40,608 nt of DNA from Chloroflexota bacterium (GTDB taxonomy: Bacteria; Chloroflexota; Anaerolineae; Promineifilales; Promineifilaceae), in NCBI GenBank assembly GCA_013112725.1, contig JABFFZ010000053.1, positions 1-40,608 of the forward strand. Direction: 5' to 3'. The stretch's first letter is position 1, and every line of letters begins with the position of its first letter. The notes under the pieces were generated by a model, which was not told where the DNA came from, did no database searches, and worked only from the letters and a program-made list of their open reading frames with translations. The position numbers and the translations under genes are program-made. Below are positions 1 through 8,004 of the stretch, piece by piece.

Positions 1-1810
1 TCATCTCCGCCGCCAGCCACACCCGGTACCAGCCGCCCGTATCCGCCGCTGCCGGTACCCGCTCCGGCAGCACCTCGCGGATGCCGTCCAGCGCCTTCTC
101 TACGTTGCTCTGGTTAAACACCAGCGTACCCGCCGCCAGGTTCAGCACCTCGCGCCAGCTATCCCCGCGCTGCGCCAGCTTCGGCGCGCCCCGCGAAAAA
201 TCCCGCTGCGAAGCCACATAACAGGCCGCCAGGTATTCCTGAAAGGTGCGATGCGGAAAGCGATACACGCGCTGCTGCTGCCCGCCATGCCCCACCAGCA
301 AATGCGCCCGCCGCTCTGTATACTCCACAAACTGCTCCGCCTTCTGGTAACTGCCCAGGTGGTTTTTGGCAATGCCCATCACCTCCGTCTCGGCAATATC
401 GGCCGACTCCTGCCGGTCGGCGGCCCGGCTGTGGGCCTTCCAGGCGATCTCCCACAGCAGCCGCTCCAACTGCTGCTGGTTGACGCCCAACTCGGCCAGA
501 ACGTCCGGCATCTCCGCGCCGGGGCCGGTTTCTTTGTGCCGCTGCCAGCGCAGCAGCAGCGTCTCCACACACGCCTGGTAGAGCCGGGCGCGTTCGTCGG
601 GCAGCGTGCCGTGATACGTCTGCACCAGGGCCATAATGGTCAGCAGCATCGGGTTTTCGGCCAGCGGTTGCAAGCGGGGGCGGCGGGCGGCCGTTTGTAA
701 CTGCCCCGTCATCTGTCTGGCCTGCTCTGCGCCCAATTCCCCCGTTTCCGCCAGCACCCCATACCAACTGCTAATGAACTGGTCAATCTGCTCTTTGTTG
801 AGCGGCTGCAACGTCTGTACCGGCACACCCTTGGGCGCTTCGGCGGCGGCAAAGGAGAGGATGCGGCAGGTGGCTACCCAGCGGTTCTCCAGGTACGGCC
901 CTTCACTCAGGGCGGCAATGGCCTGCCACACCGCCGGGCGCTGTTCCAACGGCACTTCATCCACCCCATCCAGCAGCAGCAGCAACCGCCCCTGCCGGGC
1001 CAGCGCGTGCAGGGCGGGCACGGCTTCGTCAAAGCCCTCCGCCCGCAGCCGGTTTTCAATGTATTGCCAGACAGCCGTCGGGGAATGGGGCGCAAACGGC
1101 GTGGCCGCAAAATCGCGCAGTTCCACCAGCACCGGCAGCAGTCCCCCCATTGTCCAATGGCACTCTTCTTTGTTCGTAGTAGGCGATTTATCGCCTTCTG
1201 ACGGCGATAAATCGCCTACTACGAACGTGGGCGTTTTTTCCTGTGTCCAGCGCAGCAGTTTTGTCCACTCCTTATCCGGGGCCAGGGCGTGCTGCGCCAG
1301 GCAGTGCGTCAAAAAGCGCAGCAGCGTAGATTTACCGGAGCCGGGGTCGCCTAACAGAACCAGGCGTGGCCGGTAATGGATGTGCGCCAGGGCGGCGCTG
1401 TACCGCTGGTGAATGGTCACATTTTCCTGTTCGGCATGGGCGGTTTTGTAAGTTGCCGAGCCTGCGTCCAGGTTGATAAACACCTGTTCCAGGGAGATGG
1501 CGGCCGCGTCCCGCCCTTGCGGGTCCAGCGGGGCCAGCGCCAGGCGGTTGGTGCGCTGGGCAATCACTTTCAGGTACGGTTTCACGCTGTCCGGCGTGCC
1601 CTCGCCCACCGCCCCCAAGCGGCTGAGGATCGCTTCCAGTTCCGGCAAACGGCCGCGCCGCTGCATGAATTTGATCAGTTCCAACCCCTTGCCCGCCTTG
1701 CCGACGGCCGGCAGGCTTTCATAATCCACTTGCAGGTGAAAGCAGATGGTTTTGAGTTCGTCTTCACTGACCCGTTCTTGCAAGAAACGCAATATCTCTG
1801 TCTGATTCAT
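1..1810 (-). CDS. EAD-NACHT NTPase, C-terminus cut by window edge
   Basis: The frame is open from ATG at 1810 through base 1, so about 603 residues are present and the C-terminus lies outside. Residues 1-66 (start MNQTEILRFLQERVSEDEL, with LPAVGKAGKGLELI) resemble the effector-associated/death-like adaptor domain EAD7. A NACHT-type P-loop GDPGSGKST lies at about 154-162 and a Walker B LLLLLDGVDEVP near 276-287. Downstream helical sequence matches the NACHT winged-helix part; the sensor domain is missing. Proteins of this kind are STAND NTPases that act as NLR-like sensors in bacterial conflict systems, with the EAD recruiting an effector by homotypic contact; that role is inferred. Residues about 196-213 are encoded by a palindromic repeat lying in frame between the P-loop helix and the LPVLVELRDFA strand. 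The gene contains no ACGGCCGT octamer, unlike its surroundings, a weak hint of recent acquisition. Confidence 0.85.
   Translation of the reverse strand, partial: MNQTEILRFLQERVSEDELKTICFHLQVDYESLPAVGKAGKGLELIKFMQRRGRLPELEAILSRLGAVGEGTPDSVKPYLKVIAQRTNRLALAPLDPQGRDAAAISLEQVFINLDAGSATYKTAHAEQENVTIHQRYSAALAHIHYRPRLVLLGDPGSGKSTLLRFLTHCLAQHALAPDKEWTKLLRWTQEKTPTFVVGDLSPSEGDKSPTTNKEECHWTMGGLLPVLVELRDFAATPFAPHSPTAVWQYIENRLRAEGFDEAVPALHALARQGRLLLLLDGVDEVPLEQRPAVWQAIAALSEGPYLENRWVATCRILSFAAAEAPKGVPVQTLQPLNKEQIDQFISSWYGVLAETGELGAEQARQMTGQLQTAARRPRLQPLAENPMLLTIMALVQTYHGTLPDERARLYQACVETLLLRWQRHKETGPGAEMPDVLAELGVNQQQLERLLWEIAWKAHSRAADRQESADIAETEVMGIAKNHLGSYQKAEQFVEYTERRAHLLVGHGGQQQRVYRFPHRTFQEYLAACYVASQRDFSRGAPKLAQRGDSWREVLNLAAGTLVFNQSNVEKALDGIREVLPERVPAAADTGGWYRVWLAAEM
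1172..1226. repeat. 55 bp palindromic element, copy 1, inside NACHT gene
   Basis: Perfect inverted repeat: 24 bp arms at 1172-1195 and 1203-1226 (left arm begins GTTCGTAGTAGGCG) around a 7 nt loop TTCTGAC. Related copies lie at 3141-3195 and 38522-38576. Read on the minus strand in the NACHT frame it encodes FVVGDLSPSEGDKSPTTN without a stop, so it adds about 18 residues in frame. Confidence 0.9.
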
Positions 1811-1922
1811 TTTTGTTATAATGCGGCCATACAAAAGGTTTCGCTTATATGTGGAGCAAGTTTTTCATTTGAGATGCGATTTGGAAAATTGCATTACTCA
1901 TTGGATATAAGGAAATATAGCC

Positions 1923-2252
1923 ATGATGACAATGCCTGAGATGATTGAACCATTTATTCAGCGGGGCCTGTTTGCGGATGTGGATACGGCCGTGGCCGAA
2001 ATGGCGCGCAACTATACCACCCAACATATCCAGCAATATCAGGATACCATTAACCGCCTGCAAGCGCACTATGGTATGACCTATGAACAGTTTCTGACCT
2101 ATCTTCAAGTCCGCGCCGACATTTTAGCCCAAAACCCAGACCCGGCGCTAAACGAAGCGGTGATGCAAGAAGAAGAGGATGCACTGGAATGGAAAATAGC
2201 TCAGGACATGCTCCATAACTGGTTAAGCATTCAGGCAGAGGCCAGTCTATGA
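1923..2252 (+). CDS. Putative antitoxin of a TumA/TumE-like pair
   Basis: 109 residues, acidic at the C-terminus (QEEEDALEWKIAQDML) and predicted largely helical. I do not recognise a definite domain. The call rests on context: its TGA overlaps the ATG of the next gene (ATGA at 2249-2252), and that gene has the signature of a TumE-like toxin. Toxin-antitoxin pairs are normally translationally coupled in this way with the antitoxin first. An AAGGAAATATAGCC stretch just upstream supports the start. It would neutralise the toxin by direct binding; DNA-binding autoregulation is possible but no helix-turn-helix is evident. Two closely spaced ATG codons (1923, 1926) make the exact start uncertain. 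Confidence 0.6.
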   Translation: MMTMPEMIEPFIQRGLFADVDTAVAEMARNYTTQHIQQYQDTINRLQAHYGMTYEQFLTYLQVRADILAQNPDPALNEAVMQEEEDALEWKIAQDMLHNWLSIQAEASL

Positions 2253-2620
2253 AACAGGCTGCCCAGTTGTTGGGGTTTGTCGTTTCCACTTTACAGCTTT
2301 CCCCTTTGTGCCAACAAGTAAGAATCCTGGAATTCAACCGGTTCTCTGACCAGCAATTCACGTTCAAGGTGTGAATGGAGATGGTAAACGGCCGTGAACT
2401 GCAAATTCGGCTGTATTGCAACCAGGGGCATACAGACTATGCTTACCAGCTTTTACATCATGGCAAACCAGTGGAGCGATGGGACAACAAAGAACATTTC
2501 TCTCACCTGTCTTCACACCCTCATCATTACCATACGGCTGATGGCCAGGTCATGGATTCGCCGCTAAATGGGGATCCCGAACATGACCTGCCATTGGTGC
2601 TTACCCTGTTGCCTCATTAA
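2249..2620 (+). pseudogene. TumE-like toxin (DUF6516) with in-frame TGA
   Basis: Starting at ATG 2249 the frame reads 41 codons, meets TGA at 2372-2374, then continues in the same frame to TAA at 2618-2620. Joined, the product would be about 123 residues, normal for the TumE/DUF6516 family. Family features are visible on both sides of the stop: ILEFNRFSDQQFTFKV before, then NGRELQIR, YAYQL, RWDN and PHHYH after it. The TGA replaces one codon in a conserved strand; CGA to TGA is the simplest explanation. The sequence TGAATG allows restart at 2375, giving an 81-residue fragment. The toxin is probably inactive, while the antitoxin is intact. Sequencing error or stop readthrough cannot be excluded. 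Its TAA overlaps the convergent stop of the next gene. Confidence 0.7.
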
Positions 2621-3129
2621 ATTCCGGTGGAGAGGGGTGTGAGGAAACCATACGTTGGTGGATTGGGGTTATTGATGAACCAGAAGTAATAGACCAGCAG
2701 CCCCAGGAATATGGTGAGCATATACAGGGCGTAGGAAACGCGCATGAACAGTTTGTAATTGTTGAACTTGAGGGCGTTAATCATCAGCCCATTGGCTCGC
2801 AGGACGATAAACACCCCTAGCACAAAGGCAAAAAAGCCGACGATGCCATGCAGGGTGGTGACCAGGTAAAAGGGCTCACCCAATAAATTCGGCACACCGG
2901 GGGCCACAAAATCCCGGTACGGCAAAATCATCAGCCAGAGGACGAGGATGACGTTCAGGGCCACGGAAGTGGTTTGAATCCAGCGATGGGTCTGGTACTT
3001 CTGCCGCCGGGCCATCACCACGCCCACCGTCAGCGCCACGCCAATGAGGATCATCAACACCAGTGTCATATCGGCGGCCCAGTTAGCGGCCGTGCCCAGG
3101 AAGCCGGGTTTGTGCATCAGTTCGGTCAT
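2617..3129 (-). CDS. DUF420-like integral membrane protein
   Basis: 170 residues with about five hydrophobic segments: near 15-38, 53-71, 88-108 and 128-158, with short loops. Conserved-looking histidines occur in THRWIQ and TTLHGIVGF, and the C-terminal part (NNYKLFMRVSYALYML..GLLVYYFWF) resembles DUF420/cytochrome b561-like proteins, some of which (CtaM) help assemble heme-copper oxidases. Whether this one does so is unknown; no oxidase genes are present here. It follows the ABC ATPase gene on the same strand after a 73 bp gap that holds a 55 bp palindromic repeat, and converges on the TumE-like gene with overlapping stop codons. Confidence 0.55.
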   Translation of the reverse strand: MTELMHKPGFLGTAANWAADMTLVLMILIGVALTVGVVMARRQKYQTHRWIQTTSVALNVILVLWLMILPYRDFVAPGVPNLLGEPFYLVTTLHGIVGFFAFVLGVFIVLRANGLMINALKFNNYKLFMRVSYALYMLTIFLGLLVYYFWFINNPNPPTYGFLTPLSTGI

Positions 3130-3140
3130 GCTGACTTTCC

Positions 3141-3195
3141 GTTTGTAGTAGGCGATTTATCGCCTTTTGACGGCGATAAATCGCCTACTACGAAC
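3141..3195. repeat. 55 bp palindromic element, copy 2, intergenic
   Basis: Arms 3141-3164 and 3172-3195, loop TTTTGAC. It differs from copy 1 at two positions, and the arm difference changes a pair to G-U, so the RNA hairpin survives. It lies between the DUF420-like gene and glnQ and would be transcribed with them. Confidence 0.9.
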
Positions 3196-3202
3196 GTTAA
3201 CG

Positions 3203-3943
<741 letters not shown>

Positions 3944-3967
3944 GGTGAACCTCGTAAACCTGACAGG

Positions 3968-4060
3968 GTAAGTGTTCAGTCCCTCAAGAGACCTGACAGG
4001 TTTTTGGCCTGCAAAGTTTCAAGTTGAACTGGTAAAAACCTGTCAGGTCTGAACGGTTAC
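3968..4060 (+). mobile_element. MITE-like element, copy 1 (93 bp)
   Basis: Begins GTAAGTGTTCAG and ends CTGAACGGTTAC (imperfect terminal inverted repeats), with an internal inverted repeat AGACCTGACAGGTTTTT / AAAAACCTGTCAGGTCT. Two near-identical copies lie at 10380-10473 and, inverted, 24925-25018. It is flanked by a 9 bp direct repeat CCTGACAGG (3959-3967 and 4061-4069). Removing it and one repeat restores a perfect hairpin (AAACCTGACAGGTCT - CCAA - complement), so it inserted in a hairpin arm. It has no coding capacity. Confidence 0.85.
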
Positions 4061-4091
4061 CCTGACAGGTCTCCAAAGACCTGTCAGGTTT
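4061..4091. other. Stem-loop in permease-glnQ gap, split by the MITE
   Basis: The right part of a hairpin: CCTGACAGGTCT, loop CCAA, then AGACCTGTCAGGTTT. With AAA at 3956-3958, displaced by the MITE insertion, the ancestral stem is 15 bp. It sits 10 bp past the permease stop and may have tuned expression of glnQ or stabilised the upstream mRNA. No T-run follows. Confidence 0.6.
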
Positions 4092-4100
4092 GTGTGTCAA

Positions 4101-4895
4101 TCAACCCCGATCTTTGCCGATGCGTTGTTCATACCAGCGCAGCAGCAAACTGAGAATGATGGTCATGGCCAGGTAGAGAAAGGTGAGTACCAGGTAGGAT
4201 TCGCGGAAGCGGAAGGTGCTGCCGGCGTGCAGCCGGGCCAGTTGGGTAATGTCACGCACCGCCAGCACAGAGACGAGGGAGGAATCTTTGAGCATCGCGA
4301 TGAAGTCATTGCCCAGAGCGGGGGAGATGTTACGGATGGCCTGGGGCAGGATGATGTAGCGCATGGATTGGGTGTAGGTCATGCCCAGGGAGCGGGCGGC
4401 TTCCATCTGCCCTTTGGAGATAGATTCGATGCCGGCGCGGAAGATTTCGGCCAGGAAGGCGCCGTAGATGACGGCCAGGGCGATGATGGCGCGGGTGTTG
4501 GGGCTGACAACGCGGTTATCCACACCCAGAGCGCCGGAAATGGGGGGGACGAGGACGAAGGCGACGGTGAAGATGAGGACGAGGGTGGGCACACCGCGAA
4601 TGAATTCGATGTAGGTGATGGCGATGTTGCGCACGGCCGTGTTCCGGCTGATACGTCCTAACCCCGCCAACAAACCCAACACCAGGGCAATGGCAAAGGC
4701 GGTGATGGTGGTATACAGCGTCACCTGGATACCGGGAAAGATAAATTTGAAGGCGTCGTTGTAGGCGGGGTTGCGAATAATCAGGATGCCCATCAGGGCC
4801 AGAAAGACAAAAATTGCCACCAACCACCAGGGGAATTCCCGCCAACTATTTTGCCAGCTACTATCGGGAGTTGCTTGTATTTCGGGACCAGTCAT
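4101..4895 (-). CDS. Polar amino acid ABC transporter permease
   Basis: 264 residues from ATG 4895, chosen because AGGAGG stands 7 nt upstream; an upstream ATG at 4937 would start inside a hairpin. A hydrophobic segment near 25-45 is followed by the HisM/GlnP-type core with about five transmembrane helices. The EAA loop that docks the ATPase reads LAEIFRAGIESISKGQMEAA, with SLGMT directly after it, near 140-165. It forms the membrane channel of the importer with GlnQ and receives substrate from the lipoprotein encoded upstream. Typical bacteria use two permeases or a homodimer; with only one gene here a homodimer is likely. Confidence 0.9.
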   Translation of the reverse strand: MTGPEIQATPDSSWQNSWREFPWWLVAIFVFLALMGILIIRNPAYNDAFKFIFPGIQVTLYTTITAFAIALVLGLLAGLGRISRNTAVRNIAITYIEFIRGVPTLVLIFTVAFVLVPPISGALGVDNRVVSPNTRAIIALAVIYGAFLAEIFRAGIESISKGQMEAARSLGMTYTQSMRYIILPQAIRNISPALGNDFIAMLKDSSLVSVLAVRDITQLARLHAGSTFRFRESYLVLTFLYLAMTIILSLLLRWYEQRIGKDRG

Positions 4896-4917
4896 GTTTC
4901 CTCCTGTAAACGAGAAA

Positions 4918-4980
4918 GGGCGAGGCAGTTGGGTCAATGATGATTTCGCCTAGACAAATAGTCTCCCAGCTGCCTCGCCC
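4918..4980. promoter_or_regulatory. Long inverted repeat in the permease leader
   Basis: GGGCGAGGCAG-TTGGG (4918-4933) pairs with CCCA-G-CTGCCTCGCCC (4965-4980) around a loop of about 31 nt. It lies immediately ahead of the permease ribosome binding site on the minus strand and could form a leader stem. Whether it regulates anything is unknown. Confidence 0.45.
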
Positions 4981-5023
4981 CTACATTCGATGGCACGATG
5001 ATAACGTAATTTTGCTGGGAAAC

Positions 5024-5053
5024 AAAAAAGCGCCAGAGAGGTGACTCTGGCGC
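5024..5053 (-). terminator. Intrinsic terminator between binding protein and permease genes
   Basis: On the minus strand GCGCCAGAG, a 6 nt loop, CTCTGGCGC (5053-5030) is followed by six T (5029-5024). It lies 229 bp after the binding protein stop, so part of the transcripts probably end here. This fits the common need for more binding protein than permease. Confidence 0.75.
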
Positions 5054-5127
5054 AGAAAAGAAGGCAAGGGGAGGAGATTGGGCGATTGAATTTCTCTTAT
5101 GGAAATGCTATTTCCACTCGCTCGTGT

Positions 5128-5162
5128 CAGACATCCGATTTCTCAAAGAAATCGGATGTCTG
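5128..5162. repeat. Perfect 16 bp hairpin in SBP-permease gap
   Basis: CAGACATCCGATTTCT (5128-5143), loop CAA, and the exact complement (5147-5162). There is no adjacent T-run, so it may act as an mRNA 3' stabiliser or be a dispersed palindrome. The rest of the 4896-5281 gap holds the other hairpins listed here and no gene. Confidence 0.65.
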
Positions 5163-5212
5163 GTCGTCACTCAATCTCTTATTGAACACTGGCGTTTTTT
5201 ATATTACCAGAG

Positions 5213-5276
5213 AGAGTTGTCAAATTTCACATATTGTTTGCTTGTTCGCTACTCGTGAGAAAAATTTGACAACTCT
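5213..5276. repeat. Inverted repeat family TTGTCAAATTT, copy 1
   Basis: AGAGTTGTCAAATTT (5213-5227) pairs with AAATTTGACAACTCT (5262-5276), 5 bp past the binding protein stop. A shorter version with the same ends is at 24763-24805, so this is a dispersed element rather than a private terminator. Confidence 0.7.
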
Positions 5277-5281
5277 GGAAT

Positions 5282-6907
5282 CTAATCTTCTAGATCGTCA
5301 TACGTGATTGTAAACGAGGGGCCAAAGAAGCGTTCATTGAGTTCGGCCAGGAAGCCGCTGTCAATCATGGCGCGTAATGCCTGATTCACCGGGCCAACTA
5401 ATTCGCTGCCTTTGGGGAAGATGAAACCCAGTTGGTCGCTGGAGAGGGAGTCGCCCACCAGCTTGAGACTGTCGGCGTTTTCACCCTGGTAGCCCAGGCC
5501 GGAGATTTCATCAATGATCACGGCGTCAATATCGCCGGCAATGAGGGCCTGCACGGCAAAGGGGAACTGTTCAAATGCCTGGATGCGGTTGGCCGGCAGG
5601 TATTGGAGAGCCGTTTCATAATTGGTGGTGCCCGTTTGTGTGCCCAGGATGAGGCTGGTGTCGTTAACGATGTCTTCGATGCTGGTAATGCGGGTTTCGT
5701 CCAGACGCACCAGCAGGCGCTGCTCAATGCTGACGTAGCCATCGGAGAAATCCACGATTTGGGCGCGGTCTTCAGTGATGGTGATGCCGTCGGCGGCGGC
5801 GTCATATTGTCCATCGGCTACCGCTTGAATCATGCCTTCCCAACCGGCTTCCACATAGACGGGCACGCAGTTGAGCAGGCGGCAAATTTCGTCCCACGCT
5901 TCGTAGTCCCAACCGGCCGGTTCGCCCGTTTCCGGGTCAATGTAGTTAAAGGGCAGGTAAGCGTTTTCCACGGCGATGGTCACTTCACGGCCACCGAGGT
6001 CGGGCAGCGATCCTTCGGCATCTTCTTCCGGTGGGAACAGGTCGTCATAGGTAATGGTGAAGGAGGGGCCAAAGAAGCGGCTGTTGACCGAGGCCAAGAA
6101 ACCATTCTGCGCCATTTCTTCCAATGCCTGATTGACCGGTTGTACCAGATCGCTGCCCCGGGGATAGATAAAACCTAGCTGGTCGCTAGAGAGGGATTCA
6201 CCGACCAGTTTGAGCTTATCGGCGTTTTCGCCCTGGTAGCCCAGGCCGGCAATTTCGTCAATGATGACGGCGTCAATGTCCCCGGCAATGAGGGCCTGCA
6301 CGGCAAAGGGGAACTGCTCAAACGCCTGGATGCGGTCGGCGGGCAGGTATTGGAGGGCAGTTTCGTAGTTGGTGGTGCCAGTCTGCGTGCCCAAGACCAG
6401 GGATGTGTCGTTGACGATGTCTTCAATGCTGTTGATGCGGGTTTCATCCAAACGGACTAACAGGCGTTGTTCGATGTTGACGTAGCCAACGGAAAAATCC
6501 ACAATTTCGGCGCGGTCGGCGGTAATGGTGATGCCGTCGGCCGCGGCGTCATATTGTCCATCGGCCACAGCCTGAATCATGCCTTCCCAACCGGCTTCTA
6601 CGTAAATGGGGGTGCAGTTTAGCAGGCGGCAAATTTCATCCCATACCACATAGTCCCATCCGTCCGGTTGGCCGGTGGTAGGGTCAATGTAGTTGAAGGG
6701 GAGGTAGGCATTTTCCACGGCGACGGTGACTTCACGGCCGTTCAGGTCTGGCAGCCCACTTGTTTCCTGAGTGGTGGGTGGGGTGGTTGGCGCTGCGGTG
6801 GCGGTGGCCGTGGTTGTGGTGGTGGTACTGCCGCCGCTGCTGCAAGCCGCCAGCAGCAGTGTCAATACCAGGGTGAACAGTAAGACAATCAGGCGTTTTT
6901 GTGTCAT
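5282..6907 (-). CDS. Amino acid-binding lipoprotein with two tandem SBP domains
   Basis: 541 residues from ATG 6907, preferred over ATG 6916 because AAAGGAG lies 9 nt upstream. A lipoprotein signal peptide ends at LLLAAC (Cys22), followed by a Ser/Thr-rich linker. Two complete family 3 solute-binding domains follow, near 52-295 and 300-541, each starting LPDLxGREVT and ending FFGPSFTITYDDL. By eye they are about 87% identical, so the gene arose by recent internal duplication. Binding motifs such as VENAYLPFNYIDP, DGITIT, GTQTGTTNYETAL are intact in both. It captures polar amino acids outside the membrane and feeds the downstream permease and GlnQ. Single-domain proteins of about 280 residues are the norm. 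Two domains per transporter may raise local substrate capture, known for some fused importers. Confidence 0.9.
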   Translation of the reverse strand: MTQKRLIVLLFTLVLTLLLAACSSGGSTTTTTTATATAAPTTPPTTQETSGLPDLNGREVTVAVENAYLPFNYIDPTTGQPDGWDYVVWDEICRLLNCTPIYVEAGWEGMIQAVADGQYDAAADGITITADRAEIVDFSVGYVNIEQRLLVRLDETRINSIEDIVNDTSLVLGTQTGTTNYETALQYLPADRIQAFEQFPFAVQALIAGDIDAVIIDEIAGLGYQGENADKLKLVGESLSSDQLGFIYPRGSDLVQPVNQALEEMAQNGFLASVNSRFFGPSFTITYDDLFPPEEDAEGSLPDLGGREVTIAVENAYLPFNYIDPETGEPAGWDYEAWDEICRLLNCVPVYVEAGWEGMIQAVADGQYDAAADGITITEDRAQIVDFSDGYVSIEQRLLVRLDETRITSIEDIVNDTSLILGTQTGTTNYETALQYLPANRIQAFEQFPFAVQALIAGDIDAVIIDEISGLGYQGENADSLKLVGDSLSSDQLGFIFPKGSELVGPVNQALRAMIDSGFLAELNERFFGPSFTITYDDLED

Positions 6908-6989
6908 CTCTTTCATCTCCTTTATGACAAACTCAACTTATAAAAACGAGGGCAAATTATGGCATGACCTGGACTATTCGCCAACTTTA

Positions 6990-7022
6990 AGACCCTAATG
7001 GTTTCTCAAACTCTTAGGGTCT
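6990..7022. terminator. Hairpin at the 3' end of ribF
   Basis: AGACCCTAA (6990-6998), a 15 nt loop and TTAGGGTCT (7014-7022) form an inverted repeat that includes the ribF stop codon. It probably ends the nusA-ribF transcript, although the T-run is weak. Confidence 0.5.
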
Positions 7023-7943
7023 GGGCGCGGCGCGCACCTGGGACACGTCAGCCTGAATCTGGGCTTTTAGTTCGTCCAGGCTGCTGAACTTTTTTTCGGG
7101 GCGGATGCGGGCCAGAAATTCCAGGCAGAGTTCCTGGTCATACAGGTCGCCGTCAAAATCCAACAGATGGGCTTCGACGGTGAGGTGCAGGCCGTCTACG
7201 GTGGGGCGCACGCCGACGTTGGTGGCAGCGCGGTAGGGGGTTGGCCCTACCCAGGCGGTGGTGGCGTAGACGCCGTTGGCGGGGATGACCTGTTCGGGCC
7301 AGTAGGCGGTGTTGGCGGTGGGGAAACCGATGGTACGGCCGCGCTGATCTCCCCGGACGACGATGCCCCGCAGGCGATACGGCCGTCCCAAACACCCATT
7401 GGCCGCTTCAATTTGCCCCGCCTGCAAATGGCGGCGGATACGGCTGCTGCTCACCGGTTCATCTTGCCAGGTAACGATGTCGTTGACCAGTTCCACCGTA
7501 TACCCTTTCTCCTCGCCTAGCGCCTGCAGATAAGGCACATCTCCTTCCCGCTTGTAACCCAGGGCAAAATTGCCGCCCCACAACTGGCGCATATCCAGAT
7601 ACTGGCACAACTGCGCCACAAAATCGGCAGCGCGGATGTGGCGCACTTCGTCGTTGAAGGGGTGGGTGATGACCACATCTACGCCACAATCGGCCAGCCA
7701 GTGTACCCGATCAGTCAGGGTGGCGATGTAGTACGGCCCCGTCAGGTCACGCAAGACGCGCTGGGGGTGGGGGAAGAAGGTGAGTACGGCCGTGCGCATC
7801 CGCATCTCTCTGGCGGCCGCGACCATCCGTTTGAGGACGGCCTGATGCCCCAGGTGGACGCCATCAAATGAGCCAATGGCGACCAGGGTGGGTACACGGT
7901 GGGGAATGTCGGCGAGTTGGTTAACAGTGATAAAGTCGCTCAT
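7014..7943 (-). CDS. ribF: Bifunctional riboflavin kinase / FAD synthetase
   Basis: 309 residues, the normal length. The open frame extends upstream to 8081, but the family start is MSDFITVNQL at 7943. The N-terminal nucleotidyltransferase domain has GSFDGVHLGHQ (24-34) and FNDEVRHI; the C-terminal kinase domain has TIGFPTANT near 203-211 and the YWPEQVIPANGVYATTAWV stretch. It converts riboflavin to FMN with ATP and FMN to FAD in the cytoplasm. It is the last gene of the nusA operon, a placement seen in many bacteria. Confidence 0.95.
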   Translation of the reverse strand: MSDFITVNQLADIPHRVPTLVAIGSFDGVHLGHQAVLKRMVAAAREMRMRTAVLTFFPHPQRVLRDLTGPYYIATLTDRVHWLADCGVDVVITHPFNDEVRHIRAADFVAQLCQYLDMRQLWGGNFALGYKREGDVPYLQALGEEKGYTVELVNDIVTWQDEPVSSSRIRRHLQAGQIEAANGCLGRPYRLRGIVVRGDQRGRTIGFPTANTAYWPEQVIPANGVYATTAWVGPTPYRAATNVGVRPTVDGLHLTVEAHLLDFDGDLYDQELCLEFLARIRPEKKFSSLDELKAQIQADVSQVRAAPRP

Positions 7944-7951
7944 AGTGGTTT

Positions 7952-7994
7952 TTAGAGATTGGAGATTAGAGATTGTCCAATCCCCAATTTCTAT
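7952..7994. repeat. GAGATTGG-type low-complexity hairpin, ribF-truB gap
   Basis: TAGAGATTGGAGATTAGAGA followed by its degenerate complement (TCCAATCCCCAATTTCTA). It belongs to the same class as 8897-8940, 12318-12361 and 34967-35011: short units repeated in one arm and complemented in the other, at a gene boundary. Confidence 0.6.
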
Positions 7995-8004
7995 TTTACC
8001 AGTT

